From contig CP075494.1 of assembly GCA_021613535.1 (NCBI GenBank), positions 12,028,001 through 12,092,000 of the forward strand: 64,000 bases of DNA, in the 5' to 3' direction. The notes under the pieces were generated by a model that had not been told where the DNA came from, searched no databases, and worked only from the letters and a program-made list of their open reading frames with translations. Below are positions 47,701-61,400 of this stretch, piece by piece (the stretch's first letter is position 1; every line of letters starts with the position of its first letter). The position numbers were made by a program, and so were the translations under genes. The DNA is from Adineta vaga. Its lineage: Eukaryota; Rotifera.

Positions 47701-49875
47701 AACGATGGGTAAATGGACTATGCGTGCACTTGTACCAATTGTTGGATCCAATGAACAACAATTGGAACAAATCATTACGCACAGTCTCTTCGGCAAAGTA
47801 AGACAGATTGAATTTGAGATTTTCACTAGTTTTTCAACTGAATTAATGATTCTATTTCTAGACAAAAACATCATGGTGGACAACAGATGGTTCTGCCTCA
47901 TCACATCGTTGGTTATTATTAAGTCATATTGTAAAATATGCTCCATCAACAAGAACAATGTTCAGTATACTTCAACAAATCATTAAAGTTATCTTACGTC
48001 ATTTTCCGAATGTAAACACATTGTTATCCTAATAAGTAGATTATAACTTCTTAACATTTTAGATCAAAAATCCAAATGAACCAATGACATCTTTTGATGA
48101 AACTTCGGATGATATTCAAATGAGAGTAAGAAATTCTTCGTACAAAACTGATCATCTTTATTTTCTTTCTAGGCTAATCAATTAAAATTTCTCTCCCGAT
48201 CAGCTAATTGTATTCGTGTTCAACGTCATGGAAAAACTCTTCTAAATGACGATGACGACAATGATGATGAGGATGCTGATGATGAAGATCGTACTGATAC
48301 GATTAATTTATTATTGAAATTTTTATTGGATTTAATCAAAGATGTTTTTATCTTTCCTAAGAACGAGTTTGTTAACTAAATATTTCATTTGAAAAATAAC
48401 TATTTTGTTTGTTTATGAAAGACTTGGTCGACATTTCTTACAATTACAAGCATCCATTGAAATTCTTCGAATGCTAGAAATTCCTGAAATTTTTCATAGT
48501 TTTGCTCCAACGGATTATGTGGAATTATTTGCTGCGGCAACGGTATGAAACTATTCTTGAATAATCAATGAATCGTTCAAGTTTCGAATGTTTTTCTTTT
48601 AGCATCAAAATGCTCGTGTTCGTCATCGATTTCTTCAACGTATTTTAAATAAAGTCGCACAATGGAAATTATCAGTTCTATTTCTTGGTTTTACTATTTC
48701 TGTACCTAATGATGATGAAGATTTTACTACGAGTAAAAATCTTAAATCAGTAATGGAACGATTGTATCAATTAGCTTCGAAAGGATCTGGTATTCTTTAG
48801 ATTTTATTTAATTCAAACATCCTATATATGTTGAATCTCTTTTTTTTAGTTGAAACAATGCAACGATTATTACCAGAAAAAAGTGTTTCATTAATGGTGT
48901 ATTTACATGCAAATAATCGAAGTTTAATTGTTGAAATTGATCATGAAGTTCTTGAATCAATAACGAATTCAGTAAAATGGAGTTTACGTTTGATTTTACA
49001 AGCTCGTGAAAAAACGAATAAACGATTTCATGGTGCAATACCAAAATTACTTCATTCAATCAAACATAGTCGTTCAAAAGCTGATCCACTTGATGATGAA
49101 CTTCATCATGTAAGACTAAAACATTCTTTTACTACGAGTGATCATGTATTATATTCTATTGCAGCGTATTTATATGATTGTTGATATATTTCAATCAGTA
49201 TTTGCTGATTTATCACCACTTGAAGCATATGATTTTGCTGATTCACGAAATAATCTTTCTGGTGAACCATTACTTTTCACTCAACCAAATTTTGTACGTA
49301 AAAAAAATTTGAATTATTTTTCTTGAGTTCTATATGAATGTTTGTCTTTTAGACAAATTTAAATACAAAAACTTATTTACCTAATTTTTATAAAGAAAAA
49401 AAAGTAACTAAACGTTCGAAAAAAGATCAATCAATAATATCTGATGATTATGGTGATAATGATCGTAATAATACAGATCATGAAACTGAATTTAGTGAAA
49501 TGGCGATTACACCAACGACAACAATTACAGCTGATGATGAAGATGATGATCATGAGAAAAAGAAGAAGCCAAGAAAAAATTCACCGAATAAAAAACGACA
49601 ACGTTATCGTGCAAGAGAACCACCATCAAGTTCCAGTGAAACAATCGATGACGATGATGAACACGAAGAACAACAAAGACAACAGGAAGAAAAGGAAAAT
49701 GAAAAGAAAAGGTTTGCAAAAATTCTTTCGTACAATAGTTCTACTATTTCATTGTTGAATTTTAGTCGAAAACGAAAAAATTCAGCAACAAGTCGGTAAG
49801 TATTCCAATTCATTATTTCAAATTATATTTGATTCATATAATCTATTTAGTTCAACAAAGCGAATTTCAAAATGA
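44716..49875 (+). CDS. PDS5: Sister chromatid cohesion protein PDS5
   Basis: HEAT-repeat regulator that binds cohesin near the Scc1-Smc3 gate with WAPL and sororin-type partners, in the nucleus. About 25 short exons; the first is 44716-44784 with TTTTTCAG immediately before the ATG. The N-terminal helical region includes EPILKFIQFSFELA and REIGIRFLVDVLTG. Middle HEAT repeats carry long acidic insertions (46610-46680, 47195-47235, 48250-48290). The best family match is C-terminal: HEVLESITNSVKWSLRLILQ-like region (48940-49000) and LLFTQPNF...TKTYLPNFYKEKK, as at the end of the vertebrate HEAT array. A charged tail (EKKKKPRKN, DDDDEHEE) ends in basic residues with the stop at 49873-49875. About 1,300 residues. 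Confidence 0.85.
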
Positions 49876-52448
49876 TCTTTACTAAATTGTATATAAAATT
49901 ATGAAAACCTAGTCAAGATATTTTGGTGCTCATATTCCATACATTTCTTCTTATTCTTTTTTTGTTTCTCTATCCGATCAATTGTTATTTGTTTGTTTAT
50001 CTCTTATTATTATATATTTTTTTTCTTATTGAACATCAACAAAGTCAAATAAATTTAAGAAAAAATCAATATAATTAATATTATGAAATAGAATTGTTGA
50101 TGATTGTATTCTTGAGAATAAGAGAAAAAAAACATTGTAAGAACGATCAATTTGATTTAGAAATTGAGAAAAGCATATCAGCGTCTAGTGCTCATCGAGT
50201 AATAGTACATTTTGGATGATCGTTACCCGTAGGGTGCGCTCGATTGCAAATGGATCATTATCGGCATTCATCTTTCTTCTCTTTTTCTGATGCTTTAGTG
50301 GAAATGTTTGTCTATGTAGAATTTCATGCGAGATATATATATATACATATACATTCACGTGATTTTCATTTCTCTTTTTGCGTTCTTCTCTTGATTTTAT
50401 TTTAAAAAGAAAGAATAGATTTGGAATGTGAATGGAAATTTCTTTTGTAAATTTGTATTTACGCATTTGGGTTAAACATTATGTTGTAATCAAGATAAGA
50501 AGGTCCTTTCTTTATAGACTATTCGACTATTTGTGTTATTGTCATTGTTATGTACGTGATCTATCTTTTTTTTCTTCTTCTTGCTTGCCCATTGCATGTC
50601 ATCATCATCATCACATGCCACATACATACATACATATAATACATACGAACAGACTGACTCATTATTTGAATGAATGTTAATCATTTTCATCTTGATCATC
50701 GCCGCAGGCGGTAGTCAGTCAGTTGATAGGAGTGAAACATATTATACACATTCATTTATCTACATTGCTTTCTTCTATTTCTTCTTGTTAGTGGTCGTCG
50801 TCGTCGATCGTTCGTACTTCTTTTTTCTTTCTCTGTTCAGATGTATGTACGCTTAATCGTCATCAACATCGTTTCTTCACCTGTTCATCCATATTGACGT
50901 AAGCAAAAAAGCGAAGAGATTTTATTGGCTATCATTGGTCTTAACTATCTTTCTTTGCCTCTCTGTCTCTGTCTCTTATGTACAACATGTAAATTGATAA
51001 GATCAATCATGATGATAAATAACTCGTTTCGTCGTTATGATTTCTAATTAGTAATTAAACACAATTACAAAGGTGTGTCTAATTAAATGACTTGAGAATA
51101 GATCAAAATACTGTTGATTAGTAACAGTGAGTCGAATTCGATTTGTATCATTTAGTCAACAGAAAGATAATGAACGAATATTCTATTAGATGACAAGAGA
51201 CAATAATTCACTTGAGTATTCAAAAAAAAAGGAACTAGGGAGGGAGAAAGACAAAGAGAGAGAGAGAGGAACAGTAACAATTAACTTTGCATTTCCAGTG
51301 TGAACTCTCGTTCGTTCTCTTTTCTTTTTTTTCTTCTTTTACTCGTCATGAACAGTATGCGTGTGTGTATGTTGAAGTACTCGTCTTGATCAGATTCAAT
51401 TGTATGACGACGACAACGACTAGTTTACTTTGTCTTCTCTTTTTCTTCGTTTTCTCCTTGTATGCAAAGATCATACATACTTGTAAATGGACACATACTG
51501 TAAGATGAAAGATTAGCATTGCCTAACAACTTGTTTCCGTCGATTATTTTTTTTTCTTTTTTTTATTTGATTTTCAATAGAAAATTTAGTTATTAGAAAG
51601 AAGAAAGAAAATATGTTAAGTTTGATTAATTGTCATGAAAAACACATCTTTTCCCATCACATATGCTACATGCATAACTCATATTTCATTAAATCTTCAT
51701 TTATCCACATAAATAGAGTTCTTTTTTTCTATTGCATGTCATGAAAATGATGACAAACAAATGCGCGTATTGCTTCCTGCGTGTCTTCAGTTCGGTTTTT
51801 TCTCTCTCTCCTCGTCTTCTTCTTCTTCTTTTCACGTCAAATGATAGAGATGACCGAGAAAAAAACGATAACGATGACAAGACATTATGTGCAGCGTAAC
51901 TAACAATTAATTGTTGCTGTTGAAATTTACTTGACTACTTTCTATCACCTGTTTATCTTTCCTTGTGTCAATATTTTCTTCTCTTTTTCTTTATCGATGA
52001 AAAGGCACTACTACATACTCTTGTACAAACATACATATAAAATAACGATTGTGCAATACATACACATACAATCTTCTTTAATACCCCACCATCACTATTA
52101 TTCGATACGTTAGCATGTATGTATAGCTTTCTTCCCAAGGCTATAGCAAATGATAACTAATTTCTTTGATATTCGAATCATGTCTCTTGAGAATTACTTG
52201 CGCTTGTCTATCAATCGTCTTAAAGGGCATGCACGTAATGATTACTTGATGAAAACGAACTGCTCGTAATTTTTCTTTTCTTTTCTTTTCTGCTCTCTTC
52301 TTTTCAATCAGACATTACCTATTGTTTAATTGTATATGTAGTTTGTCGTCTATGAGAACGAGTAAAAAAATTTGCTGTTGAATTAAATAAAACCTCTTGT
52401 CTTTATTTCAACACGTATGTGTCTATCTCGTTTATTATCAATATACAT

Positions 52449-52471
52449 ACATATATATATATATATATATA
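52449..52471. repeat. (TA)n microsatellite
   Basis: Uninterrupted AT dinucleotide run, flanked by CATA units. No gene overlaps. Confidence 0.8.
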
Positions 52472-54052
52472 GATATATGCGTGACAAGAAGTGTCAATTA
52501 CCTTTTGACTGTGAAATGATATCACTCTCTTCAATAGAGACAGTAATAGTAATAGTATCATCATTACTATCTGTTTGTTGACATCACACCGTTTGTTTTC
52601 TTCTCTTCATTCGTTTAGTTTTGATCTCAATCCTTGTCTTTATCCGCCGTCGCCTCTCGCAATATATTTGTTCGTATAGATGTATATTATATATGCTCGC
52701 GCTCGTTTCTTCCTTTTTTTTTAATGATTCTGTTCTGCCTAATAGCAATAGAGTGAAGAACGATGGTAGTACATACAAACACATCGTCGTTTTTTCCTCT
52801 CTTTTGCTCTTTCTCTCTTTTCTTAATATGATGTATTTCTTGTCTTTGATTTTTGATCTTGAAGACGAAATCTATTCGTTATTTGAACAATGAAATAAAA
52901 CTATAAACGTATAATTGATGACGGACAATCATCATTTTCTATGCGCGTGTCGTTTATTTCTATCTCTTGGTTTCTTTCTTTTTTCGTACTTCTTTGTTCG
53001 AACAATAATAGAAAGTTATTTGAAATTGAACGAGTAAGTGCGTATATTTATATATATATATATATGCGTGACGTTGAAGAATAAAGATATATATATTTAT
53101 ATATGTATGTTCTTTTAAGCGGAAGAATAGTGTTAGTCGTTGTTAGAAAGAATAACTAGATGAAAACAGTTTGTTTACTGCGGAAGGCTGTTGTAATTAG
53201 CGCTTACGCGCGAGTGTCATTGACATGAAAAGATCAACAATATCGGTATGTCTGATGTTTGTTGCTCAGTTCGACAAAGAAAACTCCCTACGGCCTAGTG
53301 ACTTCTTTCTTATACATAACCGGTATTGCTTCCATCATCTCTTTTTTCCTTTCCATCAATATGTATACAGTCAATATTTAATCAACCAATTTATCGTGCC
53401 TATAAAAAGAAAACTTACAAGACGAATAGAATAAAATGTCACAAGAGACACCACTATGAGTACTCGAACTAATCTGTTCAATATGTATGTGATATAATCG
53501 ACAAGAATAGGTGCGTATAGTGTTATCGTTACATATACTGACAATTTCATCGTTCAAATGACAACATTGATCATATACTTCACCTTGATTTGTATGTACA
53601 GGGTTGTTCTCTTCGTTCGGTGACATATAGATATTCGTGTATATATATATATATATATAGTTTTTTTTTACTTCATATACATTTCGTAAGTAAAAAACTT
53701 CCGAATGAGAAGAGTAATACATATTCTATTCAATAGGTAATAGGAAAGGATAAGATTGCAATTCAATATTTGTTCGATGTCTACTTATGTGTATATATCG
53801 AAGTTGCGCGACACTATGCCTTTTAACAATAGAGCTTACGAAGAAAAGAATAAGAGAGTTTTCATTCTTATTTGCTCATTCTTTCAATCCTAAGTGAATT
53901 CTCAGTCTTTATGTTCTACTGTACATTCGTTGTACTTGATGTCGATTGTTATTCTAATCATTCACATCGTTTGATGAATTTTTTTTCTTCGTTTTTTTTA
54001 TTATTTATTATATGTGCAAGAATTGATTGCAGTAAATGAATGAACGAACAGG

Positions 54053-54083
54053 AGAAGAAGAAGAAGAAGAAGAAGAAGAAGAA
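54053..54083. repeat. (GAA)n microsatellite
   Basis: About ten GAA/AGA triplets passing into GGA. Purine-only, about 430 bp before the first ZNF609-like start codon. Confidence 0.85.
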
Positions 54084-54512
54084 GGAGGAGGTGAGTTCAT
54101 CGTATATGTATATATACTATCACATGATAGACGACATAAAGGTCTAGCGAATCTGTAATTGTACACACTCAAGTGTTCGACAAGCGTTAAATACGTATGG
54201 AAGAAAGAAAGAGAGCGCAAAGGGCGAGTAGATCTATAAATTATGTTTGTGTTGAAGGAAAAAAAGAGCAGAAAAAGTGTGTGCGTAAAGTGGCTATTCT
54301 TTTGCATTAGTGGCGGCGAAAGAGACGCGAAGAGAGAGACACACACACACACACAGAAGAGAGAAGGGAAAAGAGAAAGCAAAGGCAATCATTTGTACTG
54401 TATATGTATAACGGAGTCAGCATGAAAAGTCCAGCTGTTACTGTTCTATTTTGAAAATCATTTTTTTCATATTATTATTTTAGATGATTATTATTTTTTA
54501 TCTAAGATAATA

Positions 54513-56398
54513 ATGCTTAATTCTCCTATATTACAAACAGATTCGGATAAACGTTTACGTTCTTCATTATCACGAAATCATAAAACTGATTTAGTTCAAC
54601 TTTCATCAGCAGACAAATTTGATGATATCAATAATAATCATTATGATGAACCGGAAAACAATGTTAATAAGTGTCATAAACAAGATTTAGCTTTAAATGA
54701 TCATGAAAATGATAGTACTCTATTAACGACAACAACGACAACAACTGTTGAAGTTAAAGTTAAAACAACAAAGACATCATCACGTAAACGTAAATTAAAT
54801 TCTATTAATGATATGACTAGTGACAATCTTAACAAACAACAACCAGTCACTAAAAAAAGGGTAATATATAAGAAGACAATTGAAGCACGAAAGATAGAAA
54901 GGAAATTCAATCTCTATTTCTCTTTCACACACACACACATACACGGCATCCCCGAGGGATAATGATATCTTGATGTGTGCGTGTGTATGTTCGCCCTATT
55001 TACTTTTCTCCATGAATATATACTCTCATGCAGCTGCTTTATTTCTTCTTCTTGTTCTGTCCTATGTCTGTCTGCTATTTGTCGTTGTCGTCGTACAATA
55101 CTTATCTTAAAGAGACAGAATAAATGTGTAAATCTGTCAATTGATTGATTTAAATATTCTTCGTGTTTATGCTATAAATTTTCCGTTTTTCTTCTATCTA
55201 GAAAAATCCACGTATGACTAAATTCGATGATACAACCTCCTCACCAAAGAAAACCAATCCTCAAACAGTTGATCAATCATCTATCACTGATGAATCTTCG
55301 TTTGGTTCATGTGAACCAGGTTCTAGCGTTGTTCTTCAAGGCATCGTTTGGAATGAAACTGATAAAGGTAAACAAATCAAAGAAAAAAGATGTTTGAATA
55401 ATCATGTTATTTAATAGGTGTACTTGTCGTCAATATCACTTGGCGAGGTAAGTCATGTCAATGTGAAAAAAGAAATCATTAAACATATATATATATATAT
55501 ACATATATGTGATGTTTTAAGGTAAAACTTATGTTGGTGCTTTATTGAATACAACTGAACAAAATTGGGCTCCACCACGGTAGGTTGATTTTTTAGTTCC
55601 AGTTAATTCGTATGTATTTGACAATGATTGTTTTTTTCTCGTAGATATAAATCTGATGTTCGTTCCACAAAACAAAATCATAATCGTGATCAGCAATTAA
55701 CGTCGATACCATCTACACATGATTCCAGTGAACGTATTTTACGTAATGGAAAACGGCGAGGATCAAATACAACAGTAACTCCAAGTTCAACAACAAAAAA
55801 TCAATCTTTTAAAATTCCTCAAACACCTCCATCATCATCATCATCATCATCGTCGTCATCATCATCGTCATCGTCATCATCAAATGTCGTACCATCATCA
55901 GTAAATACAAATGATGAAGATGAAATCAATTCCTTAATTGAAGAAAAAAGGACGACAATGAATAGTAATGGTGGTGATGAAGAAATAGGTGATAATGATT
56001 CGAGTCGAAGTCTTAGTCCAATGACAAGTGGAGCAAGTACAGCATCATCAAGTCCACCCTTATCAACAACTACAGAAAATCAATTATCATCATTGACAAC
56101 GAATCCAACAGATTTATCCAATACTAAAATGACTTTAAATATCGAACAAAAACCCAATGATAATTTATCACCATACCATCATTTTCCTTCGGAAATAGTC
56201 GATCCATCGAGTTATTTTTCCTCACGACATGGATCGACGAATTCATTTAGTTTACCAACATTTAATAAACTTTCTTCTCAACCATCGACGATATCTTCTC
56301 CATCGTCATTTCTTCCGATGCCAGCACAACTTTATTTTAATTCATTAACATTACCTCATTATCCATCAGTATCTTCTTTGTCAAAATCATCACGTTAA
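54513..56398 (+). CDS. ZNF608/609-scribbler-like protein, short paralogue
   Basis: Five exons: 54513-54860, 55202-55367, 55418-55447, 55522-55579 and 55645-56398, about 450 residues. The diagnostic block is [18 protein letters not shown] plus [19 protein letters not shown]...WAPPR, the conserved N-terminal domain of vertebrate ZNF608/609 and Drosophila scribbler/brakeless, nuclear cofactors in transcription control. After it comes only disordered Ser/Thr/Asn-rich sequence with a polyserine run (55831-55880) and no zinc finger. The N-terminus has a basic patch (SSRKRKLN). The stop is at 56396-56398. A longer paralogue follows 2 kb downstream in the same orientation. Confidence 0.82.
55831..55880 (+). 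repeat. TCA/TCG triplet repeat encoding polyserine
   Basis: About 17 serine codons in a row inside the short ZNF609-like gene, mixing TCA and TCG, which argues for selection or age rather than recent slippage. Confidence 0.85.
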
Positions 56399-58461
56399 GT
56401 TGTATTTATATTTGTTCAGATACATATTTCTATCATTTTTCTTTCTTATATATATGACAAGGTGCTCTGATGTCTAGTAATATATGGTTCCTCTTCTTTA
56501 CTTTCTTGTTTATTTGCTGTTCTTATTATTGTTTTTGTATATATATATATATTCTTTCGTTCAGTTTATCTATTCTAGTCGAATGTTCTATATTCCCAGA
56601 GAAAGAGACATAACTTTTTGTGTAAATTTATTCTCTCTCTCTCATTCTTTCTTTCTTTCTTTTCTTTCGTTTACTACAACATTACAACTTATTGCTTACT
56701 ATTATTAGTGTGTAATCAACACACAAAACAATAAAAAAGAAAAACAAAAAGACATCAATGTAGGATAATAAAGAATGTATGTATGTATGTGCCTTGCAGT
56801 TCTGTCACTTAGCTCATTTCATTTTGGTAAATGATGATGATGATGATGATGATGTTGAAGGGAAAAGAATAATGATGATTCATGTTTTCTTTTCTTCTTT
56901 CTTTGTCTTTATTAAGAAACTTGTTGATGTCTTCTTTTGTTTATTCAAGTAGATGAAATTCTCTTGAGCTACTCAAATCAATTGTATTCTTTGCTCGCTT
57001 TCAATGATGAGATGAGGCATGTCGATTTATAATAGCAGTTTCCTCTTATGATGTAATTTCCGTTTTGATTTCAATTCTAATCAATGTTTTTCTTTTCTTT
57101 CTATTGCATTAGATCGTAACATGTCAAATGTGTAGAATCGATATTTATTCTTTCGATTATAAGGGCAATCGAATCTGAAGTTTCCATCTCGTCGAGAAGA
57201 AAAGGTTACATAAATAGTAACTATTACTTCCTTCTTCATCTTATATATATATATACACAAAAAAACGTAAAGATTCAAAAACATCATTATCGACATATGA
57301 CTCGTCGTTATTACGTGTAATGGACATATTTACTTAGTTCACATATATACAATGAGAAGACGACGACAAGTAGAGGAGTAGTATCAGATTCATTTCATTT
57401 TCTTTATATTTGTAAAATTACACCATTGAAATGAAAGAAATCGAGATGTCAATTAAAAAACAAGGTTTCTTTCAATACATTTTAAGAATCTCTTGAAAAA
57501 AAATAAGAGGGAAGAAAAAGCAAAAGACTTGAGTGTTTCTTGGCTGATAGGCATATAGACAAATATAGCTTATCACAACTAGTGTAACCACAAATTTGCC
57601 AACATAATCTGAAACGTCTTGTTGACAATGATAGTGATGAGATGGAAATGGATTGATGGGAAAGTGGAGAAAAGAACGAGTAATGGCATCTACAGACCTC
57701 GAATCCATTTGTCTGTTTGTGTGTGTGTGTGTGTAGGCAAAAAAATGTAAGGGAAGAAAAAAAGAGAAGCGCATACACGCAAAGAACGTGCGTTCGCTCG
57801 AAACTCTTTTAATAACATATAAAGGCGCGTAAGATAGGCATTAGAAAGACGAGTGAGAGTCTACATTTTCTTTTTTTTCTCGCTCGCCTTCTTTCCCCTT
57901 CCTTTCTTTGGTCGAGACCATACGAACGATAGAAAAGAAAGAAAGGAAGAAAGAAGGAGAAAAATATCTTTTCTACATCAGCACATTCATTTCTCTGGAG
58001 ACGAAAAAAAAAGAAAAAGAGAAAAAAATACGACACAGCAATCATCACTCTCCGTAAGCAAACGCGCACACAACACACATTTAAAGAGAATACTATATAT
58101 ATATGCAGAACGACAAACGATCTTTTCTTCTCGTCATGTTAATACTTTCTTTGTTCTTCACAAATGTGAAATAGACTGACCCGTCGATAGAAAAAAAAAC
58201 AGAAAAGAGAAAGAAAGGGAATAAATCGTAGCAGTAACAGCAACAGCAACAGGCAGCAGTAATAATAGTATGCATATGACTTTCTTCTTCTTCTAATCCG
58301 AACCCGTCCTTAATTGCTAATACGTGCGTTATTTTCTTTTTTTCTTATGTGCATTTGTTATTGTTCTTTCTTTCTATAGAAATACCTAATAGACTCAAAC
58401 GAATATATATATCTACTATAACTAAATAAGGCAACAACAGCATGAGCTGGCTTGTTAAACG
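56399..58461. other. Spacer between the two ZNF609-like genes
   Basis: 2.06 kb with (TA)n near 56538, CT-rich tracts, (GTAT)n near 56776-56790, (ATG)n at 56831-56853 and purine runs near 57930-58030. No exon is supported. A strong polypyrimidine acceptor, TTTCTATAG, ends at 58379, 82 bases before the next start codon. Confidence 0.5.
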
Positions 58462-61400
58462 ATGAATCTTCTTATTGAACAACGTTCAACATCAATAACG
58501 TCGAAATTACAACAAACTCAATCACAGTTATCGAATGAAAATGATGTTAATAATAGTTTATCATCTTCACCGCTAATACTTAAAATCAAGCGGCAATCAA
58601 ATTCTTTACCAATGACAAACGAAGATAATAATACTAATAATCAACGTTTAAAACGTCCTATTCCTAATTCAACGACACGTCGACCATCATCACCAGCATT
58701 TAATGGTAAACAACAAGTAACAAAACGTTCGATGACAATTGATAATAATAATAATGATTTAACACCAAATCTTGACGATAGTTCATTGACAAAACGATTC
58801 AAACAAGATGACTTAAATGTAAGTTTTTTTGTTGTTGTTGATTCTATTTACTTTAGTCTACTTCAGTTAGTGAAATTAACCATATGTATTTATGTAAAAA
58901 AAATCGACATTTTTTTTCTCTTTTGTTTTCTTAAGCAGTCATCATCAACTAAAGTGGATGCCAGTGTTGAAACAGTCTCCATTGGTTTAGCTACCGAACC
59001 TGATCAGCTTGGTCCCTGTGAGCCTGTATGTTTTTTTTCTTCTTTCGTTCTCGACTTTCTATATATTTATATATTTGATGCCTTTTCATTAGGGTACAAG
59101 TGTTGTATTAGAAGGCATCGTTTGGAATGAAACTGACAGTGGTAAGCAATCGTAGTCAGAGTTGTTTGTAACCCTTCATCATTATAATCATAATCGTACA
59201 TACGAATGCATGTGTTTTAACATCGGTCATAAATTATCAAACTAAACAGATGTTGCCATTACATTTTGTATGCGTGTGTATGTCTATATATATGTGTGTA
59301 TTCTATTACTGACAGTGATGAAAGAGAACGAATGAAGTTTCTTCTTTTCCTCTTGTTTGCAAGTGTTTCTCGATTTGCTGTTATATGGTATGTTGTCACA
59401 GAACAACTCAAAAAATGTTTTATTTTCTTTACACATAAATATATGTGATTGTCAAGTGTGTATGCAATCTTATCATCATGTCTTTTGATGATGCACGGAA
59501 ACTTCTTTTCTTTTCTGAGGAAAAAAAAGATGAGTTTTGCCCATCGGCAAATTTTCATTTTCCGGCTCGAGTAATACTTGTTTATATATATATTTATATA
59601 TAAGATATAAAATCAATTAATCATGTATGTTGATACGCATCAATTATTTATGATAAGTAAAATTTCTCTCTCACTCACTCACTCACTCACTCACTCACTC
59701 ACTCACTCACTCACTTACTCTCTCTCTCTCTCTCTTTTCTATTGACAATAGATTAATATTATCTCTCTCACCTGTATGTGAAGTATCGATTGTTGTTTCA
59801 AGGATTGACCTTGTCAATAAAAATCGAGAAAATGTCTTCGTAATAGAAAATTTAAATTCATATTTATTTTCTATCATGCTCATTTGTACATTTTTGTTTC
59901 TGTTTAAATTAAAGGTGTACTCGTGGTTAATGTAACATGGCGAGGAAAAACTTATGTGGGAACATTACTTGATTCAACAAAACAAGATTGGGCATGTCCT
60001 AGGTAAATATCAATAATTAGTTTTGTTGTTTTTCTTTTCAATAAATTTATTATATTGTTTTGATTTTTTATTTAGACTAGTATGTGAATCACCAAATAGC
60101 GATTATGATGCTCGTCATAATAGTAAAACTAGTCGTACGAAACGTACTGGTGCCGGTGGTACTAATCGCTTTTTTAATTCTCATTCGACAATATCTTCTC
60201 AACAATACTCTTCAAATAATAATTCATCTGGTACAGATGATCGAAAGCTTCGAAATAACATTAAAACACGACAATCGAAACGAACAAATCTCAATTCAAT
60301 CGATGAAACGACTACAACTACTACCAACACAACATCAAATACTAGTTCACCATTAGCATCACCTTTTCCAACAAATACAACATTTTTTCCATCATCAAAT
60401 TCTGAAACACAATTAATTTCATGTACTGAATCACAATGTCTGAAACGATTTGTGTCAACTATTGCTCTCAATTATCATCTAAGTAATGCTCACAAAAAAA
60501 GTGATGCTAATTTATCTACTCCTGTTGTTCAACAAGCAAGTACACGAGATGAAGAAGATGTTGCACATATTCTAGCTAATGTTGCTGATTATGTTCGTCG
60601 ACCATCACCACGTTCTTCTCCTGATCATCAACGTCCAACAACATTGACATGGCCTTGTCCACAAATATCTTCGAATCTTGTTCTTTCATCACCCTTAATC
60701 AATAATGAACCAACAATCATTCCTATTCCTACCAATCCAACGAGGTATGTATCATTAACCAAATATGCGAGTCTAGGACATTTTTTTCTTTCATCAATAA
60801 ATCCAAAGCTTGTGACGGAAAGAAGAAATGCTAACATATTCATCTATTGACTTTTCTTCTAAATAATACTATTGGATCACTCATAGTCTCTCTAGAGATG
60901 AAGTATTCTCTCGAGCAATATTTAATTCTTATTCTTTCCTTGAGGAGAAATAAAACCTTGGTGCATTGTCTTCAAAGCAAAATAGGCTTAACAAATTGAA
61001 CAAAACTAATTTCCTGTTTAGATGTATTCTTAACAATACTGAAACAAATAGCGAACAAGAGGATGTTAAACCAGCCGATCATTTTTTATTACATATTCAA
61101 GATGAATCATGGGCAAATGCAAAAAACGATTCAACAAATGAAAATAAAAAAACTTTAAAAATTCCGACACCATCTCCATCATCTTTTGTTCCTATTAATT
61201 CATCTCCAACTATTCCACCCACTTCATCCTCACCAGCCTATTCGGATATATCAGATGAAGATCCAACAACAACAACAACAACAGCAAATACTAACAATGA
61301 ATTTGAACAAAAATCTTCTCCATCAACAATCAATTTGCTAACAGCAACTAATGGCAAAATTGATGACAATGATCAATCAACAATAACGAATCCACCATGG

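Larger units (their letters stand above)
49876..54512. other. Long non-coding spacer, microsatellite-rich
   Basis: 4.6 kb without a supported gene, the longest spacer in the window. It holds poly-T tracts, several (TA)n and (CATA)n runs (50336-50352, 52449-52471, 53047-53064, 53640-53659), CT-rich stretches and (GAA)n at 54053-54083. All short frames read as low-complexity strings. It precedes a developmental-regulator gene pair and probably contains long outrons, UTRs or enhancers. Confidence 0.5.

Noticed and set aside
49500-49813. Overlapping frames on both strands in the PDS5 tail
   Set aside because: They are shadows of the low-complexity acidic/basic C-terminal exon of PDS5.
50185-50466. 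Minus-strand 93-residue frame
   Set aside because: Mostly low-complexity Lys/Tyr/Ile from AT repeats, with no splice support or family signature.
57472-58275. Several frames rich in Phe, Ser, Lys or Arg on both strands
   Set aside because: They arise from purine and pyrimidine runs in the spacer between the two ZNF609-like genes.
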